Below are positions 12,171 through 22,379 of a stretch of 43,297 bases of DNA, piece after piece. Positions within the stretch are counted from its first letter, which is position 1; each line of letters opens with the position of its first letter. A program made the position numbers and the translations under genes. This DNA comes from Symbiodinium natans (taxonomy: Eukaryota > Sar > Dinophyceae > Suessiales > Symbiodiniaceae): the NCBI GenBank assembly GCA_905221605.1, contig CAJNDS010000299.1:64001-107297 (forward strand). The letters run 5' to 3'. The notes under the pieces are model-generated. The model saw only the letters and a program-made list of their open reading frames with translations, was not told where the DNA came from and made no database searches.

Positions 12171-13157
12171 TAGTTTTTGGAAGCTGTATGCCGCAGCCCT
12201 TCTCCGACAACCCTCGATGATGCAAGCTCTCTTTCGCCGATGCGCTTGGCGGTGCCTGCGGTCTGCTGTTGAAGATGGTGCAAGCCAACCTAGCAAAAGG
12301 CACAAAACCTCTCCGATATTGACTTTCTCTACTGGAAACTGGCAATTACTAGACTTAAGCTACCCTGCACCCAAACTTTCTAGTCGAACATGAGAAGCTG
12401 TAATGACACAAGCCACAGAACGTACTGCCCTAGATTTTCTTGGCTGGAGCCACTAGGCGCGCTAGGGCGGGTCAGACTTCCGCTTTCTCATTCCATCGCC
12501 GCTCGTGGGTGTGCATGGAGTTCTGCCCTATCTCCTGGCGAAAGGGCATCAAGATTCTGCCATCAAGCAAGGATGAAAGGGCCAAGGCCTACGAGACAGA
12601 TGACAAGCTATGGCAAGCTGTTGCACCACGCATTAGATGCCCCAAGCATACTAGCAGCTTCAAACCCATCCAAGCTTACAAACGCATGACTTTCACCTCA
12701 ACCACCAGCAGCGCTCAGGCCGAATTGGTCGAAGTTTTCGGGCGCCCAGAGGAAGCATGTTTAGGTCTTTGTTGCGACTAGGCGTGCTATTCGTAGTTTG
12801 TTGACCATTCTTCTTGTAGGCCGTGCCAGGGTTCTAAGGGAAATTCAGAGCCCAAAAAGGTGAGGTCTTTTCCGCCGGGGGGGGGGGTCTGAGGGCTTAA
12901 CGCTTCTCCCCTTCCCATGACGCGCGCCTTCTCTGAGGCCTTGGTACAAGGCGAGAGATGATGCGCAACGGAGGTGACCAGGGCTTAGGGCTTTCACGGT
13001 TTGAAGGGTTTACATGGTTTTACGAGGTTTACGATGGCTTGTAGGATATATCGTGTTTGCAGAGTAGGGCTTGTCATACAACGGTTGTAGGATCTAAGGA
13101 TCAATGAGGGGCTTGCCGCCGGCAAGGACAAGTCAAAGATGCGAATCAGACATAAGC

Positions 13158-13266
13158 ATATGGGTGGTTGTCAAAATGTTGATCCGTTTTGGGGTACCCT
13201 AAATATTAGGTGACGTATTATACTAGGGATCCAAAAAGGGACCATCATTTTGACAACCACCCATAT
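13158..13266. mobile_element. Family D MITE-like element with 21-nt perfect terminal inverted repeats
   Basis: 109 nt. The left end 13158-13178 (ATATGGGTGGTTGTCAAAAT then G) is the exact reverse complement of 13246-13266. The inverted pairing continues imperfectly through a TTGATCC/GGGACCA and CTTTTTGG-type box, with a central GGGGTACCCTAAATATTAGG region. No coding capacity, so non-autonomous. Confidence 0.75.
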
Positions 13267-13522
13267 CCTGGACCACGGCTCCTGTGATACTGAGACAACC
13301 CGCCAGAATTCTGCCAGCGCGGACCCCAAACAGAGAGAGACAATGGTGAGCCCAGAAATCCAAGAGCGACATTCGCATTTCGCGAGTCCAGATGTCCAGC
13401 AGCGACGGCAGTTTCGCATTTCGCGAACCCTGACGTCCGCAAGCGATGACAGCTTCGAGGACGGCGAGCGCGGCAACGCACCCAGGAAAGAGTGCACTTT
13501 TGGTCCTAAATGCAAACGATAA
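13267..13522 (+). CDS. Possible exon, unrecognised polar protein
   Basis: The plus frame directly after the family D element is open to a TAA at 13520-13522. It encodes a Ser/Asp/Glu/Arg-rich sequence (ETTRQNSASADPKQRE, SPEIQERHSHFASPDVQQRR, TSASDDSFEDGE) typical of disordered dinoflagellate protein segments. Introns made of family D sequence occur elsewhere in the window, so an exon starting just past the element would make sense. A competing minus frame of 182 codons (13171-13719) has a less protein-like composition. No domain recognised. Confidence 0.3.
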
Positions 13523-14837
13523 AGCCCTGGTCCGTAGCGCGCGCCGGCTGCGCGAGAAATGCAAATATTGCCCTTCCTACGTTGGAACCCCTTAGTGTTG
13601 ACAAACTGTTTTGGCAATGAAAATCTAGGAAGTTTTCCTGTGCAACAACGACCATCGCAGGGGAGCTCGTAGCAAAACGCTCTGGGCTCCAGACCCGGCC
13701 AGCACCTGGCAGGCTGCATTGGGCTTGATCTCCATCTCCGCCTCTCGGGTGGACGTCAGGGTGGACGTTGGGGCAAGTTTGGGGTTTTTGGGCTGTTTGG
13801 GATTCTTGACAAGGTACACCAGGTACACAAAGGTCGGGCCCACTTCGCACTAACTAATGCAACAGACATGATACACGGATGCTCTGGCCTTCGTGATTGC
13901 GGACTTCGCATCCTGCAATTGCAGATGCAACCTATGCAGCCCTACTTCCATGGCAAAAACAGAACTTTCGGTTCCATCCGGCTTGCGCAATTGGCTTCAC
14001 ACTAAGCACTTCAGGGCCATGTCATCGACCGGGACCGAAAACACGAACTCGGAGATCTGGCAGTGTGCAAATACAATCCCACGGCCGCGTGTCCTCCAAG
14101 GCACACAGCGTGCTGGCACTCCCCGTGGGGTACGGCGCCTGAAGCGCTGGAGCTGCCAGCTGATTCCATGATGGCTTCGGGCTTCCACATGCAGAGTCAG
14201 GCTGCTCCGAGGTTCCCAGGCCATGTGCAGATACTTTCAAATGGTAATCTGGATGTCAATCATACGTAGTGATAATGGCAACAATACAACATCCTGGAAC
14301 AAAGAGGAGTAAGCAGCAATAAACAGTAATACCCAATATTATGCTTCACTACAACTACAGCTACAGCAGCCCGTGTGAAGCCTTGACGCATCCTAAGGCC
14401 CTCAAAGTGGATCCGAGTCAATCGTGCCTGCTCCCCTTGCAGGTTCATCTTCACGAGGCGAACTCCCGGCTGAGGCTGGCAAAAGCGGCCCACTTGGGGC
14501 GGATTTGGGAAGCTCAGGGCTCCTGGTTGAAAGCCTGGGGGAGTGTAGGGCTTCTGGGGATTTTGGGGTCTGTGGATCTGTTCCCCAGAGTCAATCAAGC
14601 CCAGTCCCGTGACAAGCTGATCCGCCACACGCGACGCGAGTCGTCAATTTTCGCAGCCCACACCTGCCACATCACCATACCAGTCCTGGACAAGCAGCTG
14701 ACAATACAACTCTATACCGAAATCTTACAGGACAGGCTCACAGGTATTCTACAGTGACAGCTTCGACAAGAGACCAGGATCAGTAGAAGCAGCGGCCCTG
14801 GGCGCAGTAACCAGGCCATACTCTAGAAGACTCTAGA

Positions 14838-14945
14838 TTGGGATGCTCCCAGTTATACTAACAATCCTTCATCGGGACTACAATAGGGGGGGTACTAGAA
14901 TAGAATCTCTACTAATGACTGTTAGTCTAAGGGGGAACATCCCAA
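14838..14945. mobile_element. Family E MITE-like element (best-preserved ends)
   Basis: 108 nt. Left TTGGGATGCTCCCAGTTATA then CTAACAATCCTT pairs with right GACTGTTAGTCTAAGGGGGA then ACATCCCAA. The middle contains GGGACTACAATAGGGGGG. No ORF. Confidence 0.65.
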
Positions 14946-15089
14946 ACTGTTGAAGCCCCCCTGATCTCTGAACTTAAACCCTAAACCCCAAACCTTGAGG
15001 CAGGCAGTCCTCGGCGGCCCGCCGTGGACGCCGGGGCCCGCCGTGGGAAACATCCCGGAGGACCTGGGAACGCATTGGGTCCCACGGTT

Positions 15090-15287
15090 CCTTGAGAACC
15101 AATGGTTTAGGGTTTATAATAGGGTTTAGGGTTTATGGTTCATATACCCCAATAAGGATTATAGTAGTATGGGGTATCATATACCCCCATAAGGAATATA
15201 GTCGTATAGGGTATCATATGCCCCAATAAGGATTCTGGTAGTGCAGGGTATATGGTCCCAATTTTAGGGTTCATGTGGTTCCCAAGG
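15090..15287. mobile_element. Family A element 1, expanded interior
   Basis: Ends CTTGAGAACCAATGG and TTTAGGGTTCATGTGGTTCC then CAAGG. The interior unit (ATACCCCAATAAGGATTATA then GTAGTATGGGGTATC) is present about three times in tandem, making this copy nearly twice the usual 111 nt. TTTAGGG repeats invade the left arm. Confidence 0.65.
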
Positions 15288-15388
15288 TTTAGGGTTTTGG
15301 GCCGATGTCAGGGGGTTCAAGCTTTAGGGACGAAGAGTGCCTCGCGCAAGAGCAAGAGCGCCAGGCTGCAATGTGGACCCCGGAGAAA

Positions 15389-15499
15389 CCTTGAGAACCA
15401 AATGAACCCTAAAAGGGTTTATGGTTCATATACCCCAATAAGGATTATAGTAGTATAGGGTATATGGTCCCAATTTTAGGGTTCATTTGGTTCCCAAGG
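15389..15499. mobile_element. Family A element 2 (reference copy)
   Basis: 111 nt. Terminal inverted repeats: CCTTGAGAACCAAATGAACC then CTAAAA on the left, and TTTTAGGGTTCATTTGGTTC then CCAAGG on the right. The interior has an ATATACCCC / GGGTATAT inverted pair around AATAAGGATTATAGTAGTAT. No ORF; MITE-like. Confidence 0.75.
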
Positions 15500-18400
15500 A
15501 AGGTCTCAGGTCCACGCATGTTTGATTGAAAGGCGCGGCCTGAATGCCCCCCCGGCCCTCTTCGAGTGTCAACGCTTCGACATTTCCCAAGTCCTCAAAT
15601 AGAGCAGCACAGTGGGTTTAAGGCGTCTTTGACACTCACGTGCTCGCATGACAAGACCGATATCCTCACGCATATCTGGCTTGCCGGACATGCCGGGCCC
15701 TGACCTATCCTTATGTCCAGTTCAGGTACACACGCAGGATCCGATGTGACCCGTATAAACCAGCAGAACGTATCAAACATGATCCTCAGCAGCCCTATAC
15801 CTCCATGTTACGTGTCTAGGGCCCTCGCCCTGCGCATACTTGAAGCAATGACTTGCCAAGAGCCCCCAAGCAGTCCAGCAGCTGACGTCTCGGGCACGGC
15901 GCTGTTTTCCAGCTGCAGCCAAAACCGACATCCATCCAAGCGTAGCGTCGTCATACCTAACCTGAAATCATCGCCTTGCCTGAGTGAAAAAAACCATCTT
16001 CAGGGGGCGCCGCGGCGCTTTGTAGCTCAGTTTTTAAATTTGGGTTTGAGGCACGATGTTCTCAAAGCTGTAAGTGCAACAAAAGCTCCGAGAGATTTTG
16101 AAGGTTTCAAGCTCTGAGAGCGGGAAGCTCACCCAAAGGCTTCGAATTGGGTATGAGGGGTTTCGGGGTTGAGGGGCCTTCGGTTTTCGGAGGTTCTCTG
16201 TGCCCTGGTAGTACATCGCCCCCTGAGCACTAGAGGGACAGGTTGCTTCTGAAAGCCGCCGCTCTAGCCTCACTTCGGGATTGGGTTCGTCTTGTAGCCG
16301 CTCTGGCCGTAGGCCTCAGCATCGGGTTTTGTGGCGCCATCCCAAATTTCTAGTAAGGGTCCCTACTTGGAACTTTGAGGGTTGCGGTTGAGGTGTTATT
16401 CCTTCATGACTTGGGGCATAGCTCTATATAGCTCACAAGGCTGTCCTTTACCAGCACTTCTTCAGACAGGCGAGCCAAAATCTGGAAGGACTCTCAGTCT
16501 CAAAGGCATCGTACGGCTGAACTGCGGACAAGCTCGAACTAGAAGGTCCGGAATCTGCAAGGCCTCCATATAGCACACTACCTCGAAATACAGGAATATA
16601 TACACCAATCCAAACTAGGATCATCCCTGTTACTATGTATTTCCCTCGTGATCTTCAAGCCTCTCCAAGCCTATTTAAGCCATACCATTCCCTCTCCTAA
16701 GGTCACCTAAACCCTCAAGCCTAGACCCTAGACCCCAAACCCCAACTCCCCGATCCCTTGGTCGCCTGAACAAAAACCCTTTCACGCGGCTTCGCATGCC
16801 GAACCTATAATTCGTAAGGGACGCAGGGTAACATCACCTCCTCATGCTTTGCAAAGCATCAGCAGTTTATAGTATACTTTGGGCGGGGGTATATTACTAC
16901 CTACATGCAGTACTACTACTCTCAAGACTCCTTTTGCTATCCTTGTATATTCTACTTGTATATGCCTTCGCATCCTTTGGTTCCATCGGAGCTTCCCTCC
17001 CAGTGCTACCTGCGCCCTGCTGGGCGCCCAGGGACGCTGCCAGTGCCGCGTCCGTCGCAGCGTTGGTGTCCCGCAGGGTTCCGTAGTACCTGGCTTAAGA
17101 TTCAGGTGCAAGGTCTTTATGCTCGGGTTTAGGTTTTGGCCGGTTGAGGGCGTTGGGTTTAGGGCTAGCCCTAAGCCCGCCTTACACCCTAAACCCTAAA
17201 CCCTGAACCGCACAGAAACTGCAAAAGCACCTCCGAAAGCCGAAGCGACCGAGTCAGAATAATCTCCCCCCTCCCCTCGAGCTCCGATTAGACAGAGGGG
17301 ACGAAGCTAGAAGTGTCAGCCTTGTTCAGGCGATGATTTGGGGGGTGACATAGCAGAGTCAGTAGAGGTTTGAAGGGAGGGGCAAGAGATTACTGATCTG
17401 AGGTCAACAGACATGAGAGAAGTTGAACTGAGCTGACCATAACTTTGAGGCGCCCATAGGGGTAATGAGCCTCTCTGAAACCAAGGGCAAAGGGCATGCC
17501 ATCATGGGACAAAGCCGTTTTAGGGTTTTAGGGTCTCTACTTAAGAGACGTGCGAGTAACGGAGATGATGAGCTGCTGGAAGCCCCAGGGCACATCGTGA
17601 CGATCTTGAAGCCCACGCTGAACATCACCAAAGGTGCCCACACTCCGAGGCGGCCGGCACGATGGGCATAGAAGTACCTGGCCGCCCAAAGATGCACTGC
17701 GTGCTGCAACTCGCGGATGGGGATCTTGGTGATGATCTAAGTGCAGTTATTCGTGGCCGAGAACGGGTAGGAGCTTGCGGCATGGTTGGACCACAGGAAG
17801 CTGAAACGTCTCAGCTGGTTACGCTCCACGATGAAACCATGTTCAGTCCGTCGTCTTAGCAGGAATCATGAGATGCTTGGCAGATGAGTTCAGGCTTCAG
17901 GGTTCAGTGTAGGGTGTAAGGTCAGCAGGCGCACTTGCCGAACTGGCGGTGGAATGCATGCCCATACCAATTTTGGAATTTGGTGTGGATCTCGCTATAT
18001 GGCAGGTCCTTGCAAGTGGCAGAAACCCTTGCAGAGGGGACCCGTCTGGCAACGCCTTCCGCTCTCTCAGAAGCTGAAATTCCTTCAAGCCGTGGTTAAC
18101 TCGATGCTCCTTAGGTTCTAAGCGGCCTGTGAAATTTGGGCACCAAGGTGGATTCGCTACATCATCGCACCGAAACGCAGGCGCGGGTGCTGTCCTTGTT
18201 TGCCCTCCAGATGGAAGTCCAGAACTGGCATTGGTTTAAGGCTCCGGGGAGTTTAGGCTTCAGTGCAAAGCCCCCCCCCCCCCCCACAAACCTAAACCCT
18301 CAACTTTGGGGATATGAGGCTTAGCTTGCATGGGATCTATGCTACCCCCACCTGAGCTACCCCCCCCAGGTCGACAGAAGGCACACATAAGGCTTGGGGC

Positions 18401-19191
18401 ATCCAGGATTTCTTCAGTTACGAACGAGGAGGAGCGAATCACCGAACTTCAGCCGGCTTATGGCGTTTGGGGCCTCGACCTTTTTTAACTATGGCTGAGG
18501 GTTTTTGTGTGTGGTTGAATTCTGGTTCATGAACGATCCCCCATAAGCCTAAATACGGCACGTACACTCGAGCAAAAGCCCACATTGTACAGCATAGCAT
18601 GCTGAAGGTACAGTACAGCATCGTACTGTTCCATTGGGAGGCGGCAGGGGGCTGCCTTCCATTGAGCTGAGCAGATGGCCGGCTGAGAACTACGAGTAGG
18701 CCTGAATGTGCTTCCGCGCCCATGTGATCGGGCGCGCGGGCGTGCACACCTTCACACCTTGAAGCGACCCCACCAGAACCCTTCTGGGACCCGAACGAAA
18801 TGTCCACGACACCAGAAACTTGTCTCTGACCAGGGCCCCTCCAGACCCTTCTTAAGATGGCAATTGCTTGAAGTGAGGGCTCACTACAAAGAGGGTGACA
18901 TATCGATTCGCCTTGATTCCCACAGGGTGGGGCGCCAAAGCCATCGACATCTTTTCTTGAAGCCTGGCCACGTGCTTGCAGAGCTTACGTTCGCATGATG
19001 TTGCGAGGTCGCGACCTCACTTCTGAAGCAATCAGAGCATTCTTAATCTCACAACATAAAGAACCCCCAAAAAGTTGAATCATCAAACAACGGGGAGGGG
19101 CGGGGAAGCAATTCTCCAAACAAATGATCCCTTTTTCGTGGGAGCCAAAGTACTATTGTAAGGCCCCGTTCTACAGTAGGAACCTCAGAAC
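15500..19191. other. No gene recognised
   Basis: Frames such as 15713-16117 plus (134 codons) lack a recognisable family and splice partners. Scattered CCCTAAA-like bits (16708-16745, 17187-17212) and a C tract at 18270. Confidence 0.55.
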
Positions 19192-19342
19192 CCTTGAGAA
19201 CCACATGAACCCTACAAGGGCTTACTGTGGTTCATATACCCCGATAAGGATTAGAGTAGCATGGGGTATCATATACCCCAATAAGGATTAGAGTAGTACA
19301 GGGTATATGGTCCCAATTGTAGGGTTCATGTGCTTTCCGAGG
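19192..19342. mobile_element. Family A element 3, duplicated interior
   Basis: Left CCTTGAGAACCACATGAACC, right TAGGGTTCATGTGCTTTCCG then AGG. The interior ATACCCCRATAAGGATTAGA unit occurs twice in tandem. Confidence 0.7.
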
Positions 19343-19435
19343 AGGAATTATGAAGAGGACGGCCCGCGCCTCGGGTAGCGGTAGGTCGGCAAGGAGTGGT
19401 GGAGGCGCTTGCAAGCCAATAAGTGCGGAAACGTT

Positions 19436-19502
19436 GCGGGTTTAGGGTTTGGGGTTTAGGGTTTAGGGTTTATAGGGTTTAGGGTTTAGGGTTTAGGGTT
19501 TC
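19436..19502 (+). repeat. Interstitial TTTAGGG tract
   Basis: About nine units with one TTTGGGG and one TTTATAGGG interruption, about 95 nt beyond family A element 3. Confidence 0.9.
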
Positions 19503-19717
19503 GTCCGGACCAATGTTATTAGTGCTGTGCTCTACAGTGCTCTACCAGTACGACTTCTACGACTCTGCAGCCTATTTCGATCCATGAATATTCATACTCT
19601 TCTATCGGACAACACACCCTCTGCTGTAGCTCAAAGGCATGCAGCAACCTGAGTCCAACCCTTGCTTCACCAGGAAGACCCGCAGAGACTAGCAGCTACG
19701 GGACAACAAGCACCAGC

Positions 19718-19828
19718 CTCAATGAGCAAATGAACCCTAAATGGGTTTATGGTTCACATACCCCAATAAAGATTATGGTAGTATAGGGTATATGGTCCCA
19801 ATTTTAGGGTTCATTTGGTTACCCAAGG
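19718..19828. mobile_element. Family A element 4
   Basis: CTCAATGAGCAAATGAACCC at the left, TTTTAGGGTTCATTTGGTTA then CCCAAGG at the right, single interior unit with ATAAAGATTATGGTAGTATA. Length as in the reference copy. Confidence 0.7.
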
Positions 19829-20446
19829 AGGTCTCCGAGGTCACAAGACGACCTTTTTCACAACGCTTGAAAACGCACGTAGTCTCGTGGTTTTTGCCCA
19901 ACTGCCTTCTCAGGACCGCCTGGACCCAGAAATGCTTTCAGCATTGTGATGGGAGAGCCGGCCCAGAAAGATGAACGCATGGAAACAAAAATGAAACACA
20001 TGTATACGACTAAGTAAGCAGCATAAGGGTTGCTTGTAACTGCTGAAGCTGTCACAGACAACGAATAATCGAAAGAGACAGTGGGCGGAAAGAGGGGAGA
20101 GCAAGCTGGATATCAGAGGCCGACAGGGCCGAGGGAGCCTTGCATTGCTTTAGCTCATGGCAAGTGCTTGATGCACCAGCTCACCCTCGGGCACACTGCT
20201 CAACTATCAGACGAAGCAAGTTCAAAGGGCAGTCTTGCACCAAGCTCAGCAACCAACAAAACAAAGCCAGATGGAGCTCATGGCCGGCGGCAGCTTGCTG
20301 AGGCGGCTCCTATCATGCAACAGGGGTGTGCTGTTGCTCACCTGCGTGCTCTTGGAAAAGATTCCAAGATCTTGCCAGATCTGCACTACTGCGGAGATGC
20401 CACTGATTTCCTGGCTTCATCTGGCACCGAAAAACCAAGCCTTAGC
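19829..20446. other. Sequence downstream of the channel gene
   Basis: Minus-strand 3' flank and probable 3' UTR of the channel. A plus-strand frame (20081-20470) overlaps the channel stop codon and has no recognisable domain. Confidence 0.5.
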
Positions 20447-22379
20447 TTAGTTTTGCTGCGCCCTCAGTAGTCCTCGCAGCGGGTTGACTACCCAGCTGCC
20501 TGACCCGCTGTCGCGCTCCTCGTGGTCCAGCGTAGCGGGGGCTTCAGTAGCATTCTCCGACAGATAAACGTTGCAGAGGACCGGCCAGAAGAACTGCCGG
20601 TGCACAACCCGGAACGAAGGTGTCCATAGCTTGCTCATGAAAGGCTTGCCAGTCGGAAGTCCGATCTCTTTAGCATGAAGCAAGGCCTGTGCTCGGATCT
20701 TCCATGTGGACTCAAACACGGTATACTCGGTCTCGAAGCCTGGATAGGACATGGACGTTCTGATCTCGACATGACAAGTCTTCGCAAGAGGAATGACCAA
20801 GTCCTCCTCCAAGAGATCTGGCGCAAGACCCAACTCTTTCATGAGCTTCTGCGTTGCCTCTTGCTCCGTTTCGTGGCGTTGAAGTCGTCGGCCCGGAAGC
20901 TTTGCCAGCTTCTGGTCGGGTGCCTTCAGCCAAGAATCTGATTGAAGCTCCGCCAGCACGCAAGCGCTGCCATCGATGACGGCTAAGAGGCGAAGCCTAA
21001 CCATCCGCACACGCCTCAGCAGACTTTGCTTCAAGACCACGAGCTCACTCTGGCAGGAGTTCAGCTCAGCCACCAAATCCTCCATACTTTTGCGGCCATC
21101 TTGACCGAACGTTACACAGCTATGGACATTGCAACTGTTGAAAAGCTCACGGACCTTTGCCGCAGTGTAAAGTTGCTCACCTTGCTCTGCTGCCCATGTC
21201 GGTGGCACCGCCATTTGCTTGTGCTTTGCGTGTACCGCGTGTGTCGCTTGAGGAAAAACATCGGCATCTGTGACGCTGCTGCTGCCCCCACTGCACAGAA
21301 GTATGCTCCAGAAGGTATCCTTGTGTTTCAACGCAGCGGCCAGCTGCGCAGGCGTCTTTCCCTCCTGGTCCAGCACCAAGGCAGCGTCTCGACTTCGGTC
21401 GCCCAGGTGCTGGATAAAGCGTTCAGCGCATGAAACTGCGTTCACTTTGGCGCAATGATGAAGCACGCCCTCACCAAAAAGCAGAGGCATCTCGGGAGAG
21501 AGGCCCTGCTCCTCCAAGCAGTGGAGCATCGCTTTGGGACAGTCATGGTCAATCGCCGAGTAGATCACGAGGATATCGAAAAGCTCAGGCAGCGCGTCGC
21601 TCATCAAGGACTGGAACTTCTCCACGTCGATGGACACAAGCTCACAGAAGGACAGGCATTTCACCGTCTTCAAGCTACGGCTTGTCCCTAGAAAGAGTCG
21701 AAAGTCGCCGACGAACGCCCCCCCATTCAACCTTTCGTCCGAGCTACCTGCATCAGCAGCCTCAATCTCCTTCTGAATCTCATCATCGTCCTCGTTCCAG
21801 GCATCATCTGGTCAGTTCTGCTAAATTCTGGTCCTTTTTGGGGTTGCTATTATATAAGGCGGCCCCGAAGAGTTCGGGTACCCAAAAAGGGACCATCATT
21901 TTGAGGACTGATCTACTGCCTGGGATGTTTCTTGAAAGATGCACCATTTCTCATGCCGTGGAGTCCTGATCTCCATCGCCATCGGCACATTCATCGCCTG
22001 ATGTTGCTGACCATGCCTGGGACACCTTAGAAGACACACGCCCGTCGCACCTAAGTTGGGCTGTCAGCGAACCGCTCCGAACGTAAAAGCAACTCTTCAC
22101 CACTGCTCCTTCCGTGATGAGCTCCTGCCCCGGAGGGAGAAACTCCGTGTCGCAGATATCGCAGATGTTTGCCAAAACTTCGGGAGGAAGAAGCTTCAGC
22201 CACCGGTGCTGTGTCAAGCATGTCCCCGTCAGAGCCATGTTCAGCTTGACCCGAAGGGCTTCAGATTTCTTCAGCCAGCCCATGAGCATCAGTTTTGTCT
22301 CTTCTCGTTCCCGATTCTCGAAGACTTGCAAGAGGTAGTCGTGAACCCGTGATTGTAACTCCCCAGGAACTCTATACAC
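20447..22379 (-). CDS. Channel exons 10 and 11 (C-linker, cNBD, ankyrin-like, Nudix-like)
   Basis: Exon 10 (22379-21980) starts VYRVPGELQSRVHDYLL (C-linker) and contains the first half of the cNBD beta-roll (LPPGQELITEGAVVKSCFYV, then RSGSL). Exon 11 (21807-20447) begins with an acidic linker, then gives the second cNBD half (GGAFVGDFRLF, SRSLKTVKC). The phosphate-binding cassette keeps one Arg but is degenerate, so cyclic-nucleotide binding is uncertain. Downstream are two ankyrin-like units (GEGVLHHCAKVNAV; DQEGKTPAQLAAAL) and a Nudix-like segment (LPGRRL then EATQKLMKELGL; later SMSYPGFETEY) lacking a full catalytic Nudix box. The stop is TAA at 20449-20447. The cNBD is split by a 172-nt intron with family D sequence. 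Confidence 0.8.

Noticed and set aside
13171-13719. 182-codon minus frame
   Set aside because: It runs through a perfect-ended MITE and has a Cys/Arg/Trp-rich composition typical of a non-coding strand.
20081-20470. 129-codon plus frame past the channel stop
   Set aside because: No recognisable domain and it overlaps the channel's coding end on the other strand; more likely 3' UTR.
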